Positions 1 to 6,025 of a stretch of 11,073 nt of DNA are shown here, piece by piece. Both the position numbers and the translations under genes were made by a program. The DNA comes from Patescibacteria group bacterium (lineage in GTDB: Bacteria; Patescibacteriota; Minisyncoccia; CAIUEV01; JAHKAQ01): positions 1 through 11,073 of the forward strand of contig JAHKAQ010000007.1 of assembly GCA_018825765.1 (NCBI GenBank), in the 5' to 3' direction. The notes under the pieces are model-generated. The model was not told the origin of the DNA. It searched no databases and was given only the letters and a program-made list of their open reading frames with translations. Positions within the stretch are counted from its first letter, which is position 1. Each line of letters begins with the position of its first letter.

Positions 1-77
1 AAGTACACCACCCGACGCGGCAACAGAGCCGCTGCCCCAATCTCCAGCCATTCGATCATTTTCCGTAGCCATTCCAT
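1..77 (-). CDS. Unknown protein, N-terminal 25 residues only (runs off the left edge)
   Basis: The gene is cut by the window edge, so only about 25 residues are visible, beginning MEWLRKMIEWLEIG and continuing through an Ala/Leu-rich, then Arg/Val-rich stretch. I chose the ATG at 77-75 because AAGGAG lies seven bases upstream, the best ribosome binding site in the window. A second in-frame ATG at 59-57 overlaps the stop of the preceding gene as ATGA. Either start makes the gene overlap the 70-codon gene upstream, which suggests translational coupling within one transcript. The N-terminus is amphipathic and could be a membrane-proximal helix, but too little is visible to assign a family. The reading frame could also be a chance extension; the strong binding site is the main support. 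Confidence 0.5.
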   Translation of the reverse strand, partial: MEWLRKMIEWLEIGAAALLPRRVVY

Positions 78-268
78 TTCCTCTCTCCTTCCCGTTTCGG
101 CAACGAGAGAGGATTCATCAATTCGAATATAATTCCTGATTCTTTCCAGCGCTTTTCCAAAACTATAGCGGCCAAATTTTTGACCGCTTCCAATTCTTTC
201 TCCCCAAAATTACAATGGGAGAAAATCACCCTTACCGCCTTCAATCCGAATCCTGCTTCTGCTTCCAT
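56..268 (-). CDS. Small hypothetical protein, 70 residues
   Basis: This is an unrecognised small protein with no signal peptide or membrane segment. It has a beta-alpha-like pattern: a hydrophobic strand near residues 10-16 (KAVRVIF), an acidic/basic helix near 23-42, another hydrophobic stretch (GIIFEL) near 45-50 and a basic C-terminal tail (residues 57-70). The ATG is preceded by GGGAG with a nine-base spacer, which supports translation. The gene lies 73 bases beyond the HD-domain gene and overlaps the next gene downstream, so it looks like part of the same leftward transcript. A TATAAA-like box at 320-325 in the gap could give it its own promoter, but no convincing -35 element accompanies it. 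I cannot assign a function; the reading frame, binding site and overlap make it more likely real than not. Confidence 0.5.
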   Translation of the reverse strand: MEAEAGFGLKAVRVIFSHCNFGEKELEAVKNLAAIVLEKRWKESGIIFELMNPLSLPKREGERKWNGYGK

Positions 269-341
269 TTTAAAGAACTCCCTTCTTTTTTATCTTTTTT
301 TTATTCAAACTAAATTCTATTTATATCAACATTTCAAAAAT

Positions 342-968
342 TCATCCCAAAACCTTATCCCATTTTTCAAAAATCTTAAGCTTCAAATCCGCGTCCCCAT
401 ATCCTTTTATCTCCCGCTTTATCTCATCTTTTGTTTCTTCAAAAAAAAGCTCCCAAACTTTTCCCTGCTTAAAACTCTTTGAAAAAAACAAATCCGCGTA
501 GGAGATGATCATCTCTTCCAGGTTCTCTGGAAAGTAATCTTCAGCCGGTATAGGCCACTTTTCTTTTTCTATCTCTTTTTTAGTCAAACCAACCCCTATA
601 TGACTCAAAGCCACCCTGGCGTGCCGCTTCAATCCTTCTTTCTTTAATATTTCCGACCCCCACCAGCCGTGCGCCATATAACAATTTAGTATTTCTTTGG
701 GCATAGCCAGTTTATCAATTTTTGAAAAACCAAATCCAATATCGTGCAGCGCTGCCGCTTCATAAACAAAATCAAAGCTTAGATTTCTTGCCTCCTGCTT
801 TTTAAAAAGCCCTAATTTAGCTCCCAGCGCCGCTTTTTTAGGATTATTTTTTAACTCCCGCGCGATTACGAGCGCCTTGTTAGCCACCAAAACAGAATGC
901 GTAACCAGAATCAAATACTCTTGAGAGCTTAATTTATGGTATTTATTAATGATCCTGAAGGGATTCAT
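342..968 (-). CDS. HD-domain metal-dependent phosphohydrolase
   Basis: This is a 208-residue protein with the full set of HD-superfamily metal ligands: His24 (in THSVLVANKA), the His75-Asp76 pair in ALHDIG, His100, His123 and Asp159. The spacing fits a single compact helical HD domain over residues 20-165, followed by a charged C-terminal helix. HD proteins of this type hydrolyse phosphate esters of nucleotides or related metabolites in the cytoplasm; the substrate cannot be read from the sequence. The extra histidines at 100 and 123 resemble the HDIG/HD-GYP-like arrangement, but no GYP motif follows, so I do not call it a cyclic-di-GMP enzyme. It starts 17 bases after the fusA stop and is almost certainly co-transcribed with the str operon. 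The ATG has only an A-rich upstream region and no Shine-Dalgarno sequence. It stops with TGA. Confidence 0.8.
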   Translation of the reverse strand: MNPFRIINKYHKLSSQEYLILVTHSVLVANKALVIARELKNNPKKAALGAKLGLFKKQEARNLSFDFVYEAAALHDIGFGFSKIDKLAMPKEILNCYMAHGWWGSEILKKEGLKRHARVALSHIGVGLTKKEIEKEKWPIPAEDYFPENLEEMIISYADLFFSKSFKQGKVWELFFEETKDEIKREIKGYGDADLKLKIFEKWDKVLG

Positions 969-985
969 CTTGTTTTTTTATATAT

Positions 986-3127
986 TTATTCCTCTTCTTC
1001 TGGCTTATCTTCGCCCAAAATTTCCCGCGCCACATTTTCCGGAACCCGTTCATAACGATCAAACTCCATTGAATAATTAGCCCGGCCCTGGCTCAGGGAG
1101 CGAAGCGCTGTCGCGTAACCAAACATCGTGGCCAGCGGCGTTTTAGCTGAAATTACTTTCACCGCCGCCACTCCCTCGCCCCTGTCTTCCATATTCTCGA
1201 TCACGCCCCGGCGGGAATTAAGATCGCCCACCACGTCTCCCATAAACTGATCCGGCGTTGTAACTTCCACCTCCATTATCGGCTCCAGAAGATAAGGTTT
1301 AGCCGCGCGAAACGCTTTTTTAAAACATTTCGAACCAGCGATTTTAAAAGCCGCTTCCGAAGAATCAACCTCATGAAACGAACCGTCAAATAAAGTTACT
1401 TTGGTGTCAACTACCGGATAACCGGCCAAAATTCCGGTTTCCATAGCTCCTTTAACTCCTTTCTCAACCGCCGGAATAAATTCCTGCGGAATTCGGCCCC
1501 CTTTTATCGCGTTTACAAATTCATATCCTTTACCCGGCTCTTGCGGCTCTACTTTTATGAACACATGACCATATTGGCCACGACCTCCAGTCTGGCGCAC
1601 GTATTTCTCTTCGTCTTCCGCCTCCGCCCCAACCGTTTCCTTATAGGCCACCCTTGGCTTACCAATGTTTGCTTCCACTTTAAATTCCCGCTTCATGCGG
1701 TCTACTAAAATTTCAAGATGCAATTCACCCATGCCGGAAATAATAGTTTCCAGCGTTTCCTCATCGGTCTTTATCTTAAAAGTCGGATCCTCCTGGGCCA
1801 GCTTTTTAAGCGCCAGCCCCATCTTTTCCTGATCCGCCTTAGTTTTAGGCTCAACCGCCACTGAAATTACCGGCTCTGGAAACACGATTCTTTCTAAAAT
1901 TATTGGATCTTTTTCATCACAAAGCGTATCTCCGGTAGTTGTGTATTTTAATCCCACGATTGCCGCGATCTCTCCGGCGGTTACCTCCTCCACCTCTTCC
2001 CGTTTATTAGCGTGCAATCTTACAATCCGGCCCACTCTCTCTTTCTTTTCTTTTGTCGAATTATAGACATAACTCCCTACTCTCAATGTCCCTGAATAAA
2101 CCCTGAAAAAACAAAGCGAACCCACAAAAGGATCCGTAGCAATCTTAAAAGCCAGCGCTGAAAAACTCTTTTTGTCATCCGCTTCTCTGGTAATCTTTTC
2201 CTCGGTTTTAGGATCAATACCGTCAATCGGAGGAAGATCAACAGGACTTGGCAAATAATCCAGCACGTAATCCAGGAGTTTCGCCACGATCACGGTTCTT
2301 CCGTCACCGCCGGCTACTGGAAAAAGCTTGCCTTCTAAAGTAGCCTTTCTAACAGCGTATTTTAATTCGTCAGTTGAAATCTCTCCGTCCTCTAAAAAAA
2401 TCTCTAACAATTTATCATCAGTTTCCGCTGCTTTTTCCAGAAGCTGGTTGCGGTATTTCTCAACATCTTGTTTCATTTCTTCAGGAATCCCCGCTCTTTT
2501 TAATTCTGTGTGTTCTTCATTGGCGTAAACATAAGCCTTCATATCCACCAAATCAACCAGTCCTTTCACGTTTTGTTCAGTTCCAATGGGCAGGGTAATG
2601 GCTGCTGCCTTCTCGCTTAATCTGGTCTTGATTGATTCTAGACTTTTATAGAAATCACCGCCGGTTTGATTTATCTTGTTTATAAAACAAATCCGCGGAA
2701 CTTTATATTTATCAGCCTGACGCCACACCGTTTCCGACTGCGGCTCAACTCCCATCTTCCCGTCAAAAACCACCACTCCACCGTCCAGCACCCTGAGCGA
2801 ACGCTCTACCTCCACCGTGAAATCTACATGACCCGGCGTATCAATAATATTTATCCTGTAATCTTTTTTCCCGGACTGAATCTTTCCGTTTTCGTCAAAT
2901 TCAGTCGGCGACCAGAAACAAGTAGTTGCCGCCGAAGTAATCGTGATTCCCCGTTCTCTTTCCTGTTCCATCCAATCCATAATTGCCGCTCCATCATGCA
3001 CTTCCCCGATCTTATGGGATATCCCGGTATAAAAAAGAATGCGCTCCGTGGTAGTAGTTTTTCCCGCGTCAATATGCGCGATAATGCCGATGTTTCTGGT
3101 TTTCTCTAAAGGATATTCTCTGGGCAT
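986..3127 (-). CDS. fusA: Translation elongation factor G, with atypical G4 and G5 motifs
   Basis: EF-G is the GTPase that drives tRNA-mRNA translocation on the ribosome. The 713-residue protein is complete: P-loop AHIDAGKT (17-24), switch I GITITSAAT (60-68), DTPGH (96-100), domain II (about 320-425), domain III with GMGELHLE (465-472), domain IV with GGRGQYGHV (514-522) and domain V ending in an acidic tail. A short insertion (about residues 74-88) separates switch I from DTPGH. Two guanine-recognition motifs are unusual. The G4 motif reads NKIN (150-153), with Asn153 (AAT codon, 2669-2671) where NKxD has Asp. The G5 region before LLDYVLDYLPSP reads AGGDGRTVIVAK (272-283) instead of the usual GSAxKNxGVQ. 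Everything else is intact, so this is not an obvious pseudogene. It follows rpsG by 87 bases. No Shine-Dalgarno sequence precedes the ATG. It is the only EF-G gene visible in this window. Confidence 0.97.
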   Translation of the reverse strand: MPREYPLEKTRNIGIIAHIDAGKTTTTERILFYTGISHKIGEVHDGAAIMDWMEQERERGITITSAATTCFWSPTEFDENGKIQSGKKDYRINIIDTPGHVDFTVEVERSLRVLDGGVVVFDGKMGVEPQSETVWRQADKYKVPRICFINKINQTGGDFYKSLESIKTRLSEKAAAITLPIGTEQNVKGLVDLVDMKAYVYANEEHTELKRAGIPEEMKQDVEKYRNQLLEKAAETDDKLLEIFLEDGEISTDELKYAVRKATLEGKLFPVAGGDGRTVIVAKLLDYVLDYLPSPVDLPPIDGIDPKTEEKITREADDKKSFSALAFKIATDPFVGSLCFFRVYSGTLRVGSYVYNSTKEKKERVGRIVRLHANKREEVEEVTAGEIAAIVGLKYTTTGDTLCDEKDPIILERIVFPEPVISVAVEPKTKADQEKMGLALKKLAQEDPTFKIKTDEETLETIISGMGELHLEILVDRMKREFKVEANIGKPRVAYKETVGAEAEDEEKYVRQTGGRGQYGHVFIKVEPQEPGKGYEFVNAIKGGRIPQEFIPAVEKGVKGAMETGILAGYPVVDTKVTLFDGSFHEVDSSEAAFKIAGSKCFKKAFRAAKPYLLEPIMEVEVTTPDQFMGDVVGDLNSRRGVIENMEDRGEGVAAVKVISAKTPLATMFGYATALRSLSQGRANYSMEFDRYERVPENVAREILGEDKPEEEE

Positions 3128-3182
3128 AATAAATTATATTTAATCACTAAAGTTTAAAAAATCACGCTGACTTTTGCGCGAA

Positions 3183-3204
3183 GCTGTCTTTATAAAGGCT
3201 GTCT
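3183..3204. repeat. Paired 7-base direct repeats flanking a palindrome in the rpsG-fusA gap
   Basis: GCTGTCT occurs at 3183-3189 and again at 3198-3204, a 15-base period, and the palindrome CTTTATAAAG (3188-3197) lies between them, overlapping the end of the first copy. The pair sits just after the rpsG stop, about 60 to 80 bases before the fusA start. It could be a regulatory box, part of an internal promoter (TATAAA) or chance. I see no strong hairpin or terminator in the rest of this 87-base gap. Confidence 0.3.
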
Positions 3205-3214
3205 CTTAATTTTT

Positions 3215-3676
3215 TCAGGCAAAATGAGCGAACGCCTTATTCGCTTCAGCCATTTTATGAACATCTTCCCGCTTCCTTATCGCCGCCCCCTGTCTTCTTG
3301 AAGCGTCCATCACCTCAAAAGCCATACCTTCAGCCATTCTCTTTCCTTTCTTCGCCCGCGCCGCGGCTAAAATCCAGCGAAACGCCAGGGTTATCCGCCG
3401 CTCGCCCATTACCGGCACCGGCACCTGATAATTAGCTCCGCCTACCCGTTTAGCCTTAACCTCCAGTGAGGGAGCCACATTGCGCACCGCCTCTTCCAAA
3501 ACATCCAGCGGATCTTTTTTTGTTTTATCTGAAATTAAATCAAAACAATCAGATACTATTTTTTGCGCGGTCATTCTTTTCCCCTTTCTCATTATCTGAT
3601 TTATCAACCGCGCCACCAAAACATTATTTAACTTAGGATCGGTTATATCAATAATCTGGTCTCCTTTATTATACAT
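3215..3676 (-). CDS. rpsG: 30S ribosomal protein S7
   Basis: S7 binds the 3' major domain of 16S rRNA and nucleates assembly of the 30S head near the E and P sites. The 153-residue protein has the family core: DPKLNNVLVARLIN (13-26), KGKRMTAQKI (31-40), NVAPSLEVKAKRVGGANYQVP (from residue 67) and the C-terminal REDVHKMAEANKAFAHF (136-152). The usual basic N-terminal tail is replaced by MYNKGDQI. The start is uncertain: the ATG at 3676 gives a normal length but has no Shine-Dalgarno sequence, whereas AAAGGAG (3667-3661) lies inside the first codons, five to eight bases before two in-frame ATT codons. A TAA just upstream excludes a longer form. It begins 22 bases after rpsL and stops with TGA. 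Confidence 0.96.
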   Translation of the reverse strand: MYNKGDQIIDITDPKLNNVLVARLINQIMRKGKRMTAQKIVSDCFDLISDKTKKDPLDVLEEAVRNVAPSLEVKAKRVGGANYQVPVPVMGERRITLAFRWILAAARAKKGKRMAEGMAFEVMDASRRQGAAIRKREDVHKMAEANKAFAHFA

Positions 3677-3698
3677 AAAATTAAAACATTATCGAAAA

Positions 3699-4124
3699 TT
3701 ATTTCTTCTCTTTAGGTCTTTTAGCGCCGTATTTGCTCCGGCCTCTTTTCCTGTCAACCACACCGCCCGCGTCAAGCACTCCTCTAACCACGTGATAGCG
3801 CACACCAGGTAAATCCGGCACTCTTCCGCCGCGGATCACCACGATTGAGTGTTCCTGTAAATTATGCCCGATCCCCGGGATATATGCCGTGACTTCCATT
3901 TGATTAGTCAGCCTCACTCTGGCGATCTTTCTCAAGGCCGAATTAGGCTTTTTGGGTGTGGTTGTGGATACTTTAACGCAAACCCCGCGTTTATATGGAC
4001 TCCCTTTCTTGTATCTAACCGGCTTATTCTGAATTGTGTTAAAACAACGCTGTAAAGCCGGTGACTTTGATTTTTTCACTTTTTGTTTTCTTCCCTTTTT
4101 CACTAACTGATTGATAGTTGGCAT
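3699..4124 (-). CDS. rpsL: 30S ribosomal protein S12, with Pro in place of the conserved streptomycin-loop Lys
   Basis: S12 sits at the decoding centre and controls reading accuracy. The 141-residue protein contains TTTPKKPNSALRK (54-66), the GHNLQEHS segment (86-93) and GRSKYGAKRPK (128-138). It carries the longer linker before KRGVC (about residues 25-45) seen in Firmicutes-type S12 and absent from the short E. coli form. Lys58, matching E. coli Lys42 (mature numbering), is present. The second conserved loop reads RGGRVPDLPG (98-107), so Pro103 (CCG, 3816-3818) replaces the Lys corresponding to E. coli Lys87. Asp104, matching the RimO-methylthiolated Asp, is kept. This is the first gene of the str operon, downstream of a TTGACA-type promoter. 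The ATG has no Shine-Dalgarno sequence, and a 6-base inverted repeat (TTTAAG/CTTAAA, 4130-4145) lies just before it. Confidence 0.97.
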   Translation of the reverse strand: MPTINQLVKKGRKQKVKKSKSPALQRCFNTIQNKPVRYKKGSPYKRGVCVKVSTTTPKKPNSALRKIARVRLTNQMEVTAYIPGIGHNLQEHSIVVIRGGRVPDLPGVRYHVVRGVLDAGGVVDRKRGRSKYGAKRPKEKK

Positions 4125-4174
4125 ATAACTTTAAGTAAACTTAAAACTTCAGACATTTAAGCCCTTGTTTAGCT

Positions 4175-4203
4175 AAATTAACAAAGCTTTTTCCTTATGT
4201 CAA
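4175..4203 (-). promoter_or_regulatory. Predicted promoter of the str operon (rpsL-rpsG-fusA)
   Basis: On the minus strand a consensus -35 box TTGACA (4203-4198) is followed after 17 bases by TAATTT (4180-4175), a weak -10. Transcription would start near 4168 and leave a leader of about 44 bases before rpsL. It lies in the 91-base gap after ndk. The consensus -35 and exact spacing are the support; the -10 is poor. Confidence 0.45.
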
Positions 4204-4215
4204 TTATTCCAATCT

Positions 4216-4689
4216 TTATTTTTCGTCTTTTAACTCATCCGGCGAATAAATATAACTCATGTCAATCTTCTTGTAATCAAACAATTCGTCTTCAGTAAAA
4301 AATCGCTTAATCTCTTGTTTGGGATTTTCCGCCGGATCAGACACGTGCAAGATGTTTGTTTGTATGCCCATGGCCAAATCCCCGCGAATCGTTCCCGCGT
4401 CCGCTTCCCGTCCTTTGGTAGCGCCGGTTATCAGCCGCACGGCCGAAACCGCTTCCACTCCTTCTAAAACCATAGCCACCACCGGCGAACTTTGCATAAA
4501 TTTTCTAAGGTGACTGAAAAAATCCTTGCCCACGTATTTTTTATAATGTTCTTCCACTTTCAGGTCATCAATAGATATCATCTTCATCCCTATAATCTTT
4601 AAACCTTTTCTTTCAAAACGCGAAATAATCTCTCCCACTAAATTTCTCTGCAGAGCGTCCGGCTTCATAATTACTAAAGTTCGTTCCAT
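4216..4689 (-). CDS. ndk: Nucleoside diphosphate kinase
   Basis: Ndk transfers the gamma phosphate of ATP to nucleoside diphosphates through a phospho-histidine intermediate, balancing NTP and dNTP pools in the cytoplasm. The 157-residue protein shows MKPDA (8-12, with Lys9), the helix residue Tyr49, Arg85, GTIRGDLA (99-106, with Arg102) and the active-site segment NILHVSDPAENPKQEI (112-127), in which His115 is the phosphorylated residue and Asn112 is the nucleotide-contacting Asn. It is about 15 residues longer than many bacterial homologues because of a charged C-terminal tail. It lies upstream of rpsL on the same strand and is divergent from the plus-strand gene at 4858. The gap after it holds a separate promoter for rpsL, so the two may be independently transcribed. 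No Shine-Dalgarno sequence precedes the ATG. Confidence 0.96.
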   Translation of the reverse strand: MERTLVIMKPDALQRNLVGEIISRFERKGLKIIGMKMISIDDLKVEEHYKKYVGKDFFSHLRKFMQSSPVVAMVLEGVEAVSAVRLITGATKGREADAGTIRGDLAMGIQTNILHVSDPAENPKQEIKRFFTEDELFDYKKIDMSYIYSPDELKDEK

Positions 4690-4731
4690 ATTTTTTTCTA
4701 ATTGTTATATAAATTTGTAAAACCTATTGCC

Positions 4732-4760
4732 ATATTACCGCAAAGGCCGGGCCAAATCAA
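4732..4760 (-). promoter_or_regulatory. Possible ndk promoter
   Basis: On the minus strand TTGATT (4760-4755) is separated by exactly 17 bases from TAATAT (4737-4732). Each box matches the sigma-70 consensus at four of six positions. The spacer is GC-rich (it contains GGCCCGGCC), which stands out in this AT-rich gap. It lies about 45 bases upstream of the ndk start in the divergent intergenic region. Confidence 0.35.
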
Positions 4761-4790
4761 GAAAAAACCAACCCAGCGATAACCGCCCAA

Positions 4791-4819
4791 TTTAAATTTT
4801 CCAAAAAAACTGTTACAAT
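4791..4819 (+). promoter_or_regulatory. Predicted extended -10 promoter of the 78-codon plus-strand gene
   Basis: TACAAT (4814-4819, five of six to TATAAT) is preceded by TG at 4811-4812 with one base between, which is an extended -10. A weak -35, TTTAAA (4791-4796), lies 17 bases upstream. Transcription would start near 4826, about 30 bases before the ATG at 4858. Confidence 0.5.
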
Positions 4820-4857
4820 AAACTCGTTTAAAATAAAATAATTATTAAGACAAAAAA

Positions 4858-5094
4858 ATGCCAAGCGACAGAAAAGCCATCGCTGATATGATACAAAAAA
4901 GATCAGCTGAATCTAAAAAACCAATCAGCCTTCAAGAAACAAACAACCTGGCCCGGGAGGCGGCCAGAAAATTAGAACAAGCCGGCCTGGAAGGATCAGG
5001 CAAAGATATCGCTAGATTAAAGCCTAAACAGCTCAGGAGATTTGACAAAGAAACTCACACTGATCTCAGTGAAACTCTAAAAAAAATTCTCTAA
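4858..5094 (+). CDS. Small basic hypothetical protein, 78 residues
   Basis: I do not recognise this protein. It is 78 residues, highly charged and Lys/Arg-rich, without cysteines, membrane segments or a signal peptide. The pattern suggests short amphipathic helices near residues 4-18 (DRKAIADMIQKRSAE), 24-43 (SLQETNNLAREAARKLEQAG) and 66-78, with a Gly-rich turn (GLEGSGKD) around 43-50. A small nucleic-acid- or protein-binding role would fit, but that is inference. It is the only convincing plus-strand gene in the window. It has its own predicted extended -10 promoter, is divergent from ndk and ends five bases from the stop of the facing metallo-beta-lactamase gene, with no room for a terminator between them. 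No Shine-Dalgarno sequence precedes the ATG, as is usual here. Confidence 0.75.
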   Translation: MPSDRKAIADMIQKRSAESKKPISLQETNNLAREAARKLEQAGLEGSGKDIARLKPKQLRRFDKETHTDLSETLKKIL

Positions 5095-5099
5095 CTCCT

Positions 5100-5951
5100 T
5101 TACTTCCCTAAATCAAAAACCACCTCTCCCAGTTTATCGGTTCTAAAAGTCTCAATCCCTCTTTCCTTTAATTTATCAATCGTCTCTTTGTGCGGATGGT
5201 CGAATTGATTATCCCTGCCGCAGGAAATAATCGCTTTATTCGGATTCACTGCCCGCAAAAAATCATCCCCGGTGGCCGTGCGGCTGCCGTGATGCCCTAT
5301 CTTTAAAATATCAGCTTCCAAAAGCGCTGATTTATTTTTTCCACGAAGATAATCCAACATTTCATCTTCTCCTTCTTCCTCTAAATCCCCGGAAAGAACA
5401 ATCCTTGAACCATAAAAATCCGCCGCCATGACTACTGAAGCGTTATTCAAATTCTTATACTCCAGCGCTTTAGAATAAAAAGGATGCAAAATCTCCAGAT
5501 AAAAATCCGGCCCGATTTTTATCTTTTCTCCCCGAACCGCGTATAGTCTGGGTATTTTTAACACCTCTATCTGCTCCTCAAACCTTCTGTAAAGATCTCC
5601 CTCGACTTTCGCCCCGGAATCCACCACTAATCCCACCTCGTAATTATCAAGCACCTCAATCAATCCAGCCAGATGATCCTCGTGTCCGTGAGTTAAAATC
5701 ACCACCTCTATCGTCTTATCTTTGATTGGCATGACATTTTCCAGCTCATCCATTATTTTATTGTCCGGTCCGCCGTCAACCAAAACCTGAATCGTGGTCC
5801 CGGGAACCACGAAAAGAATCGCGTCTCCCTGACCCGCGTCAAAGCTAATCAGCCGCGGCTTTTCCGGCAATTCCCAAAGCATTATAAACGCCGCGGATCT
5901 CAAAATAACAATCAGGGCGCCGACAATCAAAACAATTAAAATCTTTTTCAT
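5100..5951 (-). CDS. ComEC C-terminal-type metallo-beta-lactamase-fold protein, membrane-anchored
   Basis: This 283-residue protein corresponds to the C-terminal metallo-beta-lactamase domain that is fused to the channel in many ComEC proteins and is thought to degrade the non-transported DNA strand. One N-terminal hydrophobic segment (about 4-26) would anchor it with the catalytic domain outside the membrane. Visible motifs are FDAGQGDA (37-44), VDGG (58-61), the metal-binding THGHEDH (87-93), SGDL (187-190), KIGHHGS (217-223) and DHPH (251-254). All key His and Asp residues of the fold are present, so it should bind metal. It lies 74 bases downstream of the comEC channel gene on the same strand, consistent with a split ComEC acting as two subunits. 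A stand-alone hydrolase of another substrate is possible. A weak AGG lies upstream of the ATG. Confidence 0.88.
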   Translation of the reverse strand: MKKILIVLIVGALIVILRSAAFIMLWELPEKPRLISFDAGQGDAILFVVPGTTIQVLVDGGPDNKIMDELENVMPIKDKTIEVVILTHGHEDHLAGLIEVLDNYEVGLVVDSGAKVEGDLYRRFEEQIEVLKIPRLYAVRGEKIKIGPDFYLEILHPFYSKALEYKNLNNASVVMAADFYGSRIVLSGDLEEEGEDEMLDYLRGKNKSALLEADILKIGHHGSRTATGDDFLRAVNPNKAIISCGRDNQFDHPHKETIDKLKERGIETFRTDKLGEVVFDLGK

Positions 5952-6002
5952 TATAACCTGGATTAACTTTTATAAATTTAACTGTTCAGTAATAATCCCT
6001 AT

Positions 6003-6024
6003 GGGCCTGTTGCCAAACAGACCC
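6003..6024 (-). terminator. RNA hairpin directly after the comEC channel gene (weak terminator or processing element)
   Basis: In the minus-strand transcript GGGTCTGTT pairs with AACAGGCCC around the loop TGGC, giving nine pairs with one G-U wobble. The hairpin starts one base after the comEC stop codon. On the plus strand the wobble becomes a C-A mismatch, so it fits a structure in the leftward RNA. No good U-run follows, so it may be a leaky terminator or an mRNA-stabilising element between the two comEC-related genes. Confidence 0.4.
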
Positions 6025-6025
6025 T

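Noticed and set aside
180..482. A 100-codon plus-strand open frame rich in Phe, Leu, Lys and Pro
   Set aside because: It overlaps two minus-strand genes and the AT-rich gap between them; its composition is what poly-T and poly-A tracts give by chance.
2279..2317. A frameshift pair in fusA as the cause of the missing G5 motif
   Set aside because: Reading the neighbouring frames by eye gave no GSAxKN-like sequence, and the residues just before and after remain family-like; read data would settle it.
2666..3109. A 147-codon open frame on the plus strand
   Set aside because: It lies wholly antisense to the conserved N-terminal half of fusA, has no binding site or promoter, and its translation has low-complexity, non-family-like composition.
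3128..3182. A rho-independent terminator between rpsG and fusA
   Set aside because: There is a T-run on the minus strand near 3155-3162, but the sequence before it forms only a 3-pair stem, too weak to call.
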